Source: Microbacterium thalassium (lineage in GTDB: Bacteria; Actinomycetota; Actinomycetes; Actinomycetales; Microbacteriaceae). Taken from it: a stretch of 64,000 bases of DNA. The stretch's first letter is position 1; the number at the start of each line of letters is the position of its first letter. Under the pieces are notes generated by a model. The model did not search any database. It was not told where the DNA came from and saw only the letters and a program-made list of their open reading frames with translations. The stretch spans positions 372,001 through 436,000 of the forward strand of contig NZ_JACHML010000001.1 in the NCBI RefSeq assembly GCF_014208045.1, in the 5' to 3' direction. A program made the translations under genes and the position numbers. Of the stretch, positions 1 to 8,135 are shown piece after piece.

Positions 1-444
1 CTGGACGACGGCGCGAGGATCGCGCTGCAGTGTGAGCGTCAGGCATCCCGAGAAGTACGCAGCGAAGCCGTTGTCTTCGAGGAACGCCAGCGTGGCGTGA
101 TCGCGTGCGCCGACGGGACCGTGCCGCGCGAAGAACTCGCGTCCGGCGGGGCTGAGAAGCGCCTCACGCGCGTGAGGATGGTTGGAATCGAGGAACATCG
201 AGACCAGCAGTGGGTCGATCGCACGGTCATCCGGTGGCCAGTCGACCCCGTGCAGCCACCACCCGTTCATGATGAGCTTGGTCGGTGTCGTCAGCGCGGC
301 GCTCTGGGTGCGGATACGGTCCCGGTCGAGATACCGGTCCACGCGGGGAAGAAACTGCCGTGCGGCCAGACTCTGGATCTCGTCGCCGATGTTCCACGTC
401 GTGTAGCGCAGCAGCGCGTAGTCGACCGCCCCGGACGCCGTCAC
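1..444 (-). CDS. Polysaccharide pyruvyl transferase family protein (3' end cut by window)
   Basis: Partial gene: the first 148 codons are present and the C-terminus lies beyond the left border. The N-terminus reads RYTTWNIGDEIQSLAA at about residues 12-27, and near residue 135 comes FSGCLTLTL. Both resemble the CsaB/WcaK-type pyruvyl transferase superfamily, whose members put ketal pyruvate on, or otherwise modify, exopolysaccharide sugars. The start is a GTG that overlaps the stop of the upstream glycosyltransferase (GTGA), so the two are probably translationally coupled. Family-level recognition comes from the sequence; the exact acceptor sugar cannot be told. A plain pyruvyl-transferase-like glycan enzyme without pyruvyl activity is also possible. 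Confidence 0.72.
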   Translation of the reverse strand, partial: MTASGAVDYALLRYTTWNIGDEIQSLAARQFLPRVDRYLDRDRIRTQSAALTTPTKLIMNGWWLHGVDWPPDDRAIDPLLVSMFLDSNHPHAREALLSPAGREFFARHGPVGARDHATLAFLEDNGFAAYFSGCLTLTLQRDPRAVVQ

Positions 445-1307
445 CGGTACTCCGCGCGGGTATCCCACCCGATCGAGGTGTCGTAGAGCATCCGGTCCTG
501 GTGCTTCAGACACAACGGCTGCAGAACGCTCCCCTGAAGTCCCATCCATCGCACCGGATACCCTGGATTGTGGCCCCACATGTCTCCGGGGACCTCGCGC
601 AGTGCGGGCTCGTGGTAGTCGAGCAGGCGTTCGACCTCGCGCAGCCACTCGGCGGTGAGCGGCGTATGAGACTTGCCGATCAGCACGGCACCGAAGACGA
701 GGATCCGATAGTACCGCTGCAGATGCTTCTGGAGCCGCCCCCAGGAAGGGCCCGCCCACTTGGGGTCGCTCAGCGGATGTCCCAGTAGCCAGGCATCCGA
801 GGCGTCGAGTCGCTCGAACGCGGGCTCCCATGAACCGACCAGTGGCTTGATGTCGGAGTATCCGCCGCCGTAGTGGTGCAGGAAGTACGCCCGCAGATAG
901 TCGGATCGGTGGTTGTACGAGAGCAGTTCGTAGGCCGGATGCAGCGGGTGCTCGGGCAGGATGAAGTCCGGCAGCCGGTCCGGTGTGATCAGCTCCACCG
1001 GGATGCCCGGGTTGACCTCGCGCATCCGTTCGAGGCCGGCCTTGCGCGCGGGCGTCAGCGGATTGTCACCGACCCAGAAACTCCAGATCTGCCGCGGCAG
1101 CTCGCTCGCGCCGCCGAGGTCGGCGGGAGGATGCCGCTCGAGGAATGTGAACGGGTAGCGGCCGTAGGAGAACTCCGACGACGACAGCCGGCTGCCGACC
1201 CAGGTCGTCATCCGGAGGCGCGCGTTGCTGAGCGCCCCGCGGATTCCCGTCCTGTCGATCCAGCGCAGCGTCGACTTGGCGGCAGACGTCAGGCTCAGCA
1301 TGCGCAC
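441..1307 (-). CDS. Glycosyltransferase, capsular polysaccharide synthesis / GT32-like
   Basis: A 288-residue cytosolic glycosyltransferase probably used in capsule or exopolysaccharide assembly. The signature of the DXD-containing sugar-transferase family is visible: PRQIWSFWVG at about 71-80, RSDYLRAYFLHHYGG at about 134-148 and then GYSDIKP, where family members carry the metal- and nucleotide-binding DXD-like element. Here it reads SDIK rather than DXD. The GTG start at 1307 is followed by an in-frame ATG at 1301, and either may be used. It overlaps the next gene by four bases, so the two form a small operon running off the left edge. Substrate and linkage are unknown. Confidence 0.75.
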   Translation of the reverse strand: MRMLSLTSAAKSTLRWIDRTGIRGALSNARLRMTTWVGSRLSSSEFSYGRYPFTFLERHPPADLGGASELPRQIWSFWVGDNPLTPARKAGLERMREVNPGIPVELITPDRLPDFILPEHPLHPAYELLSYNHRSDYLRAYFLHHYGGGYSDIKPLVGSWEPAFERLDASDAWLLGHPLSDPKWAGPSWGRLQKHLQRYYRILVFGAVLIGKSHTPLTAEWLREVERLLDYHEPALREVPGDMWGHNPGYPVRWMGLQGSVLQPLCLKHQDRMLYDTSIGWDTRAEYR

Positions 1308-1426
1308 ATGCTATCGAGCCTGCCTGTACGGGGTTTCACAATGCCCGGCTGCGAGAGCGGCCCGTTGCCGAACTGGATGCCGAGCGCGGTCAGGTAGATC
1401 TGGGCCGTGACCTCGGGCTGGGTCAT
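1295..1426 (-). CDS. Possible 43-codon small ORF before the glycosyltransferase
   Basis: ATG at 1426 opens a 43-residue frame ending 13 bp inside the glycosyltransferase gene, on the same strand. It begins MTQPEVTAQIYLTALGIQFG, which is less Arg/Ala-biased than the usual antisense shadow frames here. No Shine-Dalgarno or clear -10 box precedes it and no family is recognised. It may be a leader peptide, a remnant of a longer gene, or nothing. Confidence 0.25.
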   Translation of the reverse strand: MTQPEVTAQIYLTALGIQFGNGPLSQPGIVKPRTGRLDSMCAC

Positions 1427-1519
1427 GGGCGAGAATCCAGCACCGGAGCCGCCGCGATGTCGTCGTTGACGACCGCGGGTGCGCCCGATAGCTTCGGGCG
1501 CGAGGCGAGGGGGTAGATC

Positions 1520-3133
1520 GTGCTCGAAGCCGCACCGTGGCTGACGCTCATTCCACCCGTCGTGGCGATCGTGCTGGCGATCATCACGAAGAAGGTGATC
1601 CCGAGCCTCGGGGCGGGCGTGGTGGCCGCCGCGCTGCTGATCGCCGGGTTCGCCCCGGTGGAGACACTGCGGCTCATCTGGGAGTCGTTCGCGGTGCTCT
1701 TCTGGGACGACGGGGCGCTGAACACCTGGTACATCTACATCCTGCTGTTCATCGTGCTGCTCGGCGTCTTCGCCGCATTCATCATGATGTCGGGCGGCAC
1801 CAAGGCCTTCGCGGACTGGGCCGTCCAGCGCATCCGCACCCGCCGGGGCGGTCAGATCCTGCCCGCCGTGCTCGGCATCGTCATCTTCATCGACGACTAC
1901 TTCAACGCGCTCGCGGTGGGGCAGATCAGCCGCCCGGTCACGGATGCCCACCGGGTCTCGCGCGCGAAGCTCGCGTACATCGTCGACTCGACCTCGGCGC
2001 CGGTCGCCGTGCTCGCACCGTTCTCCAGCTGGGGCGCGTACATCATCGGCATCCTGGCGCCGATCGTGGCGGCATCCACCCTCGGAATCAGCACCGTCGA
2101 GGCGTTCCTCGGGGCCGCCGCCTCGAACTACTACGCGATCGCCGCGGCGCTCGCGGTGTGGCTCGTCATCCTCTTCCGCACCGACCTCGGCGCGATGCGC
2201 CGAGAGGAGCGCCGCGCCGTCGTCGAGGGCCGCCCGTTCGCCGAGGGCGAGGTCGTGCCGGGACAGCTCAGCGAAGACCTGCCGGTGCACGAAGCAGGCG
2301 CGAAGCGTGCCGTCATCATCCCCTTCGTCGCCCTGGTGCTCGGGGTGCTCGTCGGGATCGTCTGGACGGGCGTGACGGCATCCGGGTCGTGGGGTCCCGT
2401 CGACATCCTCGCGTCGACCGACACGAGCCTCGCGCTCATCTTCGGCGGCGTCGTCGGGCTCGCGTGCGCCATCTACTACTACGCGCGGTACACGGCGGCG
2501 AGCCCCGTGTTCGGCTGGCGAACGTTCGGCCGCGGCTGGCTCGGCGGCGTGAAGTCGATGCTGCCGGCGATCGGCATCCTCGTGCTCGCGTGGATGCTCG
2601 GCGGGCTCATCGACCAGCTCGGCACCGGCGAGTACCTGGGTCAGCTGGTCGAGTCCTCGAACCTGGCACCGGCCTGGCTCGTGCCGATCGTCTTCATCGT
2701 GGCCGCGGCGATGGCCTTCTCGACCGGCACTTCGTGGGGGTCCTTCGGTCTGCTGCTGCCCATCGCCGGCGGCATCATCAACGCCGTCGACGCCCCCGAG
2801 CTGCTCATGCCGGTCTTCGGCGCCGTGCTCGCCGGTGCGGTCGCGGGCGACCACAGCTCCCCGATCTCGGACACGACGATCCTGTCGGCGACCGGAGCCG
2901 GCTGCAACGTGATCACGCACGTCATCACGCAGCTGCCGATGGTCGGGATCGCCGGCGGCTCCGCCCTGATCGGCTACATCGTGCTGTCGGCGACGCAGCA
3001 GGTCTGGATCGGGCTGGTCGCCACCCTGGCGGTGCTCTCCGTGTGCGTCGTGGTCGCGCGGGTCGCGCTGCGGCCCGTCGACGCCGAGGTCACACCCGAC
3101 GTCGACGCGCCGCCCGCCGGAGGCGCAGCGTAG
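1520..3133 (+). CDS. nhaC: Na+/H+ antiporter, NhaC family
   Basis: A 537-residue inner-membrane antiporter that exchanges cytoplasmic Na+ for external H+. About a dozen hydrophobic segments are visible. The family landmarks are the IDDYFNALAVGQ segment near 124-135, with adjacent aspartates, and GDHSSPISDTT near 445. Length is normal for NhaC. The start is GTG with a purine-rich GAGGGGG stretch about 9 nt upstream. The gene stands alone: divergent from the glycosyltransferase and convergent with the arabinose operon, whose last stop lies 17 bp away. The exchanged substrate could differ (malate/lactate for the related MleN), but the sequence does not decide this. Confidence 0.9.
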   Translation: MLEAAPWLTLIPPVVAIVLAIITKKVIPSLGAGVVAAALLIAGFAPVETLRLIWESFAVLFWDDGALNTWYIYILLFIVLLGVFAAFIMMSGGTKAFADWAVQRIRTRRGGQILPAVLGIVIFIDDYFNALAVGQISRPVTDAHRVSRAKLAYIVDSTSAPVAVLAPFSSWGAYIIGILAPIVAASTLGISTVEAFLGAAASNYYAIAAALAVWLVILFRTDLGAMRREERRAVVEGRPFAEGEVVPGQLSEDLPVHEAGAKRAVIIPFVALVLGVLVGIVWTGVTASGSWGPVDILASTDTSLALIFGGVVGLACAIYYYARYTAASPVFGWRTFGRGWLGGVKSMLPAIGILVLAWMLGGLIDQLGTGEYLGQLVESSNLAPAWLVPIVFIVAAAMAFSTGTSWGSFGLLLPIAGGIINAVDAPELLMPVFGAVLAGAVAGDHSSPISDTTILSATGAGCNVITHVITQLPMVGIAGGSALIGYIVLSATQQVWIGLVATLAVLSVCVVVARVALRPVDAEVTPDVDAPPAGGAA

Positions 3134-3150
3134 CCCGCGTCAGCCGCGGG

Positions 3151-4662
3151 TCAGAACCCCTGCGCGAGGCGGTAGTAGGCCTGGTTCCAGCGCAGCTCGT
3201 GCTGGAAGCCGCGCACCGTCGTGCCCTCCTCGATGACGACGAGCTCGGTGGACGCGATGTCGGCGAAGTCACGGAACACCTCGATGCCGACCGCCGTGGT
3301 CATGACCGTGTGGTGGGCGGCGCCGGCGGCGAGCCAGCACGCAGCCGACGTGGCGAAATCGGGGGCGGGCTTCCACACCGCGCGACCCACGGGGAGCTTC
3401 GGCAGGTCCGGCGCCTCGACGTTCTCGACGACGTTCGCGGTCAGACGGAACCGGTCGCGCATGTCGCTCATCGCGACGACCAGGGCGGGACCGGGGTCGG
3501 CGGTGAAGACCAGGCGCACCGGGTCCTCCTTGCCGCCGATGCCGAGCGGGTGCACCTCGAGGCGCGGCTTCGCGGTGGTCAGCGACGGCGAGACCTCGAG
3601 CATGTGGGCGCCGAGGATCCGCTCGTTGCCGGGCACGAGGTCGTAGGTGTAGTCCTCCATGAGGCTCGCGCCGCCGGGGCGGCCCGCGCCCATGACGTTC
3701 GCGACGCGCACGAGGATCGCCGTCTTCCAGTCGCCCTCGGCGCCGAAGCCGTAGCCCTCGGCCATGAGGCGCTGGACGGCGAGGCCCGGCAGCTGCTTCA
3801 GAGCGCCGAGGTCCTCGAACGACGTGGTGAACGCGCCGAAGCCGCCCTCCTCGAGGAACGAGCGCAGGCCGAGCTCGATCGCCGCGCCGTCGCGCAGCGA
3901 CTGATGGCGCTCGGCGCCGGGGAGGAGCTCGGGGGCGACATCGTACGAGTCGAGGTACTCGGCGACGAGCGCGTCGACCTCGGCATCCGTCGCCTGCTCG
4001 ACGGCCTCGACGAGTTCGTTCACGCCCCACGTGTTGACCTGGACGCCGAAGCGCAGCTCGGCCTCGGTCTTGTCGCCCTCGGTGACGGCGACGTACCGCA
4101 TGTTGTCGCCGAAGCGTGCGAGCTTGAGCGTGCGGGCGGCGGCCCAGCCGGCGGCGGCGCGCTGCCAGTCCTCGACCTGTGCGAGGACCACCGGGTTCGA
4201 CACGTGCCCGACGACCGTCTTGCGGGCGACGCCGAGGCGGGTCTGGATGTAGCCGAACTCCCGGTCGCCGTGCGCGGCCTGGTTCAGGTTCATGAAGTCG
4301 AAGTCGATGTCGGCCCACGGCAGCTCGACGTTGGCCTGCGTGTGCAGGTGCATGAGCGGCTTCTGGAGCGCGTCGAGGCCGGCGATCCACATCTTGGCGG
4401 GGCTGAAGGTGTGCATCCACGCGATGACGCCGATGACGTCGTCGCGGCCGTTCACCTCGAGGGCGAGGCGGCGGATGCTGTCGGAGTCCTTCAGCACCGG
4501 CTTCCAGACGACCGTGACGGGCAGCCCGCCGAGGCCGTCGGCGACCGCCTGCGACTGCTCGGCGACCTGGCGGAGCGTCTCTTCGCCGTAGAGGGTCTGA
4601 CTGCCGGTGACGAACCAGATCTCGTAGCCGTCGAGCGAGGTGTTGAGGGGTGTGCGGGTCAT
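3151..4662 (-). CDS. araA: L-arabinose isomerase
   Basis: Converts L-arabinose to L-ribulose in the cytosol, the first step of arabinose catabolism. The 503-residue protein has the usual family length. It carries the conserved [13 protein letters not shown] block, the following [11 protein letters not shown] and [11 protein letters not shown] segments, and a late [10 protein letters not shown]; these contain the Glu/His residues that bind Mn2+ in AraA. The ATG at 4662 has GAAGGA 7 nt upstream. It is the last gene of araD-araB-araA, 20 bp after araB, all on the minus strand. The operator upstream of araD and the adjacent LacI-type gene imply arabinose-responsive repression. Confidence 0.97.
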   Translation of the reverse strand: MTRTPLNTSLDGYEIWFVTGSQTLYGEETLRQVAEQSQAVADGLGGLPVTVVWKPVLKDSDSIRRLALEVNGRDDVIGVIAWMHTFSPAKMWIAGLDALQKPLMHLHTQANVELPWADIDFDFMNLNQAAHGDREFGYIQTRLGVARKTVVGHVSNPVVLAQVEDWQRAAAGWAAARTLKLARFGDNMRYVAVTEGDKTEAELRFGVQVNTWGVNELVEAVEQATDAEVDALVAEYLDSYDVAPELLPGAERHQSLRDGAAIELGLRSFLEEGGFGAFTTSFEDLGALKQLPGLAVQRLMAEGYGFGAEGDWKTAILVRVANVMGAGRPGGASLMEDYTYDLVPGNERILGAHMLEVSPSLTTAKPRLEVHPLGIGGKEDPVRLVFTADPGPALVVAMSDMRDRFRLTANVVENVEAPDLPKLPVGRAVWKPAPDFATSAACWLAAGAAHHTVMTTAVGIEVFRDFADIASTELVVIEEGTTVRGFQHELRWNQAYYRLAQGF

Positions 4663-4682
4663 GATGGGTCCTTCGGTGTGTG

Positions 4683-6269
4683 TCAGAGGGCCTCGACGGC
4701 GGCGCGCTCGGCGGCGAGGCCGGCGCGGTAGCGGTCGAGGTACGAGGTGAAGCCCGCGACGTCGGCGGGGTCGGGCTCGGCGACGTCGACGGCCGCGCCC
4801 GCGAAGACGCTGTCGTCGAGATACGCCGAGAGGTCGGTGTCGGCGGCATGCTCGAGGTAGGCCGCGAGCACCGCGATGCCCCAGGCGCCGCCTTCGCTCG
4901 CGGTGTCGCCGACCGCGACCGGGGCGCCGAGCGCACCGGCGAGGAAGCGCTGCGCGACGCCGGCGGTGCGGAACATGCCGCCGTGAGCGAACATCCGGTC
5001 CAGCGCCACGCCCTCGCCGTCGAGCACGCGCATGCCGAGGGCGAGCGTCCCGAAGACGCCGTACAGCTGAGCGCGCATCACGTTGGCGAGCGTGAACCGG
5101 CTGTCGGGCGTGCGGACGAACAGCGGCCGCCCCTCCTCGAGCCCGGCGATCGGCTCGCCGGCGAGGTGGTTGTAGGCCAGCAGGCCCCCGGCATCCGCCT
5201 CTCCGGCGAGCGCTTCGCGGAAGAGGACGTCGAACACCTGATCGCCGCTGAGCTCGGCGCCGGCGGCGGCCGCGAAGCGCCCGAACATGCCGGCCCACGC
5301 GGCGAGCTCGCTGGCGCCGTTGTTGCAGTGCACCATCGCGACGGCGTCGCCCGCGGGCGTCGTGACGAGGTCGAGTTCGTGATGCGCGCTCTCGAGCGGG
5401 TGCTCGAGCACGACCATCGCGAAGATGCTCGTGCCGGCGCTGACGTTGCCGGTGCGGGGTGCCACGGCGTTCGTCGCGACCATGCCGGTGCCGGCGTCGC
5501 CCTCGGGGGGACACAGCGGGATGCCGGCGGCCAGTGCCCCCGTGGGGTCGAGCAGGCGCGCGCCCAGGGCGGTGAGTTCACCCGCCGCCTGCCCCGCCGC
5601 GAGGACCTCGGGCAGCAGGTCGCGCACGGGGCCGGTCAGCGGGCTCACCGCGACGAGGTCGTCGAAGCGACGGATCAGCTCGGCGTCGTAGTCGCACGCC
5701 TCGGAGTCGATGGGGAACATGCCGGATGCGTCGCCGACGCCGAGCACCTTCTCACCCGTCAGCTTCCAGTGCACGTACCCGGCGAGGGTCGTGAAGAACC
5801 GGATGTCGCCGACGTGCGTCTCGCCGTCGAGGATCGCCTGGTGCAGATGGGCGATCGACCAGCGCAGCGGGATGTTCACGCCGAACAGGTCGCTGAGCTC
5901 AGCCGCGGCCGGGCCGGTCGTGGAGTTCCGCCACGTGCGGAAGGGCACGAGGAGCTCGCCGGCCTCGTCGAAAGCGAGGTAGCCGTGCATCATCGCCGAG
6001 ACCCCGATCGACCCGAAGGAGGTGGGACGGATGCCGTGGCGCCGCTCGGCATCGGCGACGAGGTCGGCGTAGGCGGCCTGAAGACCCGACCAGACGTCCT
6101 CGAGGGAGTATGTCCACATCCGGCCCTCGAAGCGGTTCTCCCACTCGTGGCTGCCGACGGCGAGCACCGTCGTCGGGTCGCCGGCGTCGACGAGACACGC
6201 CTTGATGCGGGTCGAGCCGAGCTCGATGCCGAGCGCGGTGCGCCCGGCGGCGATCGCGTCGGCGCTCAT
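4683..6269 (-). CDS. araB: Ribulokinase (FGGY-family carbohydrate kinase)
   Basis: ATP-dependent kinase expected to phosphorylate L-ribulose to L-ribulose-5-phosphate. The 528-residue protein opens with the FGGY phosphate-binding motif [15 protein letters not shown] and has the glycine-rich block [12 protein letters not shown] near 285 before the second actin-like domain. Its ATG overlaps the araD stop (ATGA), which means translational coupling. The assignment to ribulose rather than xylulose rests mainly on its position between araD and araA. Its sequence looks unlike the Escherichia coli AraB type and may be a separate actinobacterial lineage. Confidence 0.88.
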   Translation of the reverse strand: MSADAIAAGRTALGIELGSTRIKACLVDAGDPTTVLAVGSHEWENRFEGRMWTYSLEDVWSGLQAAYADLVADAERRHGIRPTSFGSIGVSAMMHGYLAFDEAGELLVPFRTWRNSTTGPAAAELSDLFGVNIPLRWSIAHLHQAILDGETHVGDIRFFTTLAGYVHWKLTGEKVLGVGDASGMFPIDSEACDYDAELIRRFDDLVAVSPLTGPVRDLLPEVLAAGQAAGELTALGARLLDPTGALAAGIPLCPPEGDAGTGMVATNAVAPRTGNVSAGTSIFAMVVLEHPLESAHHELDLVTTPAGDAVAMVHCNNGASELAAWAGMFGRFAAAAGAELSGDQVFDVLFREALAGEADAGGLLAYNHLAGEPIAGLEEGRPLFVRTPDSRFTLANVMRAQLYGVFGTLALGMRVLDGEGVALDRMFAHGGMFRTAGVAQRFLAGALGAPVAVGDTASEGGAWGIAVLAAYLEHAADTDLSAYLDDSVFAGAAVDVAEPDPADVAGFTSYLDRYRAGLAAERAAVEAL

Positions 6270-6979
6270 TCGTCGGCCTCGTCCTCGCGGCGGGCGTCGC
6301 TCGCCTGGCCGTACACGTTCTGGTAGCGGTTGTAGAGCGCGTCGATCCGCTCCTGCGGGATCGGGATGAGGGGCCCGGCCTCACGGGCGATGTGCACCGA
6401 ACGCGCCGCGTCCTCGCACATCACCGCCGCCTTGACGGCATCCTTCGCATTCACGCCGATCGTGAACGGGCCGTGGTTCTGCATCAGCACCGCCCGCGAA
6501 CGATGACCGCTCAGCGTCTCGACGATCCCCCGGCCGATCGAATCGTCCCCGATGATCGCGAACGGGCCGATCGGGATCGGACCGCCGAACTCATCCGCCA
6601 TCCCCGTGATCACACACGGGATCTCCTCGCCCCGCGCCGCCCACGCCACCGCGTACGTCGAATGCGTGTGCACCACACCGCCGACCTCGGGCATGTTCCG
6701 GTACACGTACGCGTGCGCCGCCGTGTCGCTCGAGGGGCTGCGGTCGCTGCCGGGCGTGCCCGGGATCACGTTGCCGTCCAGATCGCACAGGATCATGTTC
6801 TCCGGCGCCAGATCGTCGTACGAGACACCCGACGGCTTGATCACGAACAGATCCGCACCCGGCACACGACCCGACACGTTCCCGCCCGTCCACACCACCA
6901 GGCCGTACCGGACCAGCTCACCGTGCAGCCGCGCGACATCGGCACGAACCCGCGCGATCGCCTCATCGAGATCGGACAT
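6266..6979 (-). CDS. araD: L-ribulose-5-phosphate 4-epimerase
   Basis: Class II aldolase-fold epimerase that turns L-ribulose-5-phosphate into D-xylulose-5-phosphate for the pentose phosphate pathway. The 237-residue length is typical. The metal site is visible as HTHS (H104, H106) and NHG (H169), with TGGNVSGR near 31-38 and [10 protein letters not shown] near 48-57 binding the phosphate. It is the first gene of the arabinose operon. The start ATG has GAGGAG 7 nt upstream. A perfect palindrome 41 bp upstream overlaps the likely -10 box. Confidence 0.96.
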   Translation of the reverse strand: MSDLDEAIARVRADVARLHGELVRYGLVVWTGGNVSGRVPGADLFVIKPSGVSYDDLAPENMILCDLDGNVIPGTPGSDRSPSSDTAAHAYVYRNMPEVGGVVHTHSTYAVAWAARGEEIPCVITGMADEFGGPIPIGPFAIIGDDSIGRGIVETLSGHRSRAVLMQNHGPFTIGVNAKDAVKAAVMCEDAARSVHIAREAGPLIPIPQERIDALYNRYQNVYGQASDARREDEADE

Positions 6980-7018
6980 CAGTCACTCCTCATGGCGACA
7001 TCGGCGCCGCCCCCGTAG

Positions 7019-7033
7019 ATGTTACCGGTAACA
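7019..7033 (-). promoter_or_regulatory. araDBA promoter with LacI-type operator
   Basis: TGTTACCGGTAACA at 7020-7033 is a perfect 14-bp palindrome with a central CG, the form bound by LacI/GalR-family repressors. The minus-strand hexamer TAACAT (7024-7019) overlaps it and is a plausible -10 box for araD. A bound repressor would therefore block RNA polymerase. The adjacent LacI-type gene is the obvious candidate binder. Confidence 0.82.
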
Positions 7034-7074
7034 CGCGAGGCACGCCACCCCTCGGCGGGAACGGGGATCACCGG

Positions 7075-8055
7075 TCAGATCGCGGCGGTCGAGGAGCGCA
7101 CGACGAGATGGGCCGGGGCCGCCGGCTCGTCGGAAACCGTCGCCAGCGCGGCAGCCACGCATCGACGGGCCTCGCCCGCGATGTCGAGGCGGATCGTCGT
7201 CAGCGCGGGCCGGTAGAACGCCGCGTCGGGATTGTCGTCGAAGCCCATGATGCTCACGTCGCCCGGCACGTCGAGGCCCGCGGCGCTGAGTCCCGCGATC
7301 AGCCCCAGTGCCATCTGGTCGTTGGCGACCACGATCGCCGTCGGCCCCTCCTCGGCGGCGACCGCCGCCGCCACATCGCCCGCCGCGCCGAATCCCGACC
7401 GCGCCGACCAGTCGCCGCGCCACTCGGCGACCACGATGAGCCCGGTCTTCTCGAGCGCCGCCGCGAAGCCCGCCGCTCGCGCGGTCTCCTCGATCCAGTC
7501 ACGGGCGCCGCCCAGGCGCGCGATGCGGCGATGCCCGAGCCCGGCGAGGTGCTCCACGGCGAGCGCGGCTCCCGCCGTCTGCGCCGCCGCGCCCTCTCCC
7601 CCGTGCATCGCGACGAGCGGCACGTCGAGCACGCGGCGCTCGACCGCGCTCATCGTCGGCTCGTGCGGGGCGACGAGGATCATGCCGTCGACCCCCTGCG
7701 ACAGCAGATGCTCGGCCGCAGCATCCACCGAGGCGGGATCGGCGGCATCCGCGTACGCCGTCGCGATCCATCGCCCGCTCCTCCGGGCGGCCGCCTCGAG
7801 CTCCGCGATGGCCGTCGCCGGCCCGTAGAGGTCCGCGTCGCTGGCCACGACGCCGATCGTGCGGGTCGTGCGGGTTCCGAGCGATCGCGCGGCGTTGTTC
7901 ACGCGGTACCCGAGCTCGGCCATCGCCGCCACGACCCGGTCGCGCGTCTCGGGCCGCACGCTCGCGGCGCCGTTGATGACGCGCGAGACGGTCTGCGTGG
8001 ACACCCCGGCGGCCCGCGCGACCTCTCGCACGCCGACACGACCGCTGCTGGACAT
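7075..8055 (-). CDS. LacI-family regulator of arabinose use (AraR-like)
   Basis: A 326-residue DNA-binding repressor. The N-terminal helix-turn-helix (about 9-30, with VSTQTVSRVING) and hinge (to about 60) are followed by a periplasmic-binding-protein-like sensor domain with the family motif DVSIMGFDDNP near 280. It lies upstream of araDBA on the same strand, with the 14-bp operator between the genes, so it most likely represses them until arabinose or a phosphorylated intermediate binds. I chose ATG 8055 over the GTG 9 bp upstream because a TAGTGT -10 box lies exactly 7 nt before it, and the GTG would overlap that box. Confidence 0.9.
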   Translation of the reverse strand: MSSSGRVGVREVARAAGVSTQTVSRVINGAASVRPETRDRVVAAMAELGYRVNNAARSLGTRTTRTIGVVASDADLYGPATAIAELEAAARRSGRWIATAYADAADPASVDAAAEHLLSQGVDGMILVAPHEPTMSAVERRVLDVPLVAMHGGEGAAAQTAGAALAVEHLAGLGHRRIARLGGARDWIEETARAAGFAAALEKTGLIVVAEWRGDWSARSGFGAAGDVAAAVAAEEGPTAIVVANDQMALGLIAGLSAAGLDVPGDVSIMGFDDNPDAAFYRPALTTIRLDIAGEARRCVAAALATVSDEPAAPAHLVVRSSTAAI

Positions 8056-8062
8056 GGTGGTC

Positions 8063-8068
8063 ACACTA
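8063..8068 (-). promoter_or_regulatory. Leaderless -10 box for the araR-like gene
   Basis: TAGTGT, 7 nt before ATG 8055, so transcription probably starts at or next to the start codon. Confidence 0.6.
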
Positions 8069-8135
8069 GAGCACCTCTGCCACCGGGCCGCTCGGACGCG
8101 TCACCGTCAGACCCGGCTGTCGACAGGTGGGGGCG

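Noticed and set aside
1295..2920. A 541-codon minus-strand frame across nhaC
   Set aside because: Antisense to a clear transporter. Only its last 43 codons, outside nhaC, were kept as a low-confidence small ORF.
1537..4731. A 1064-codon plus-strand open frame across nhaC and araA
   Set aside because: Out of frame with nhaC and antisense to araA; Arg/Ala/His-rich product typical of shadow frames in GC-rich DNA.
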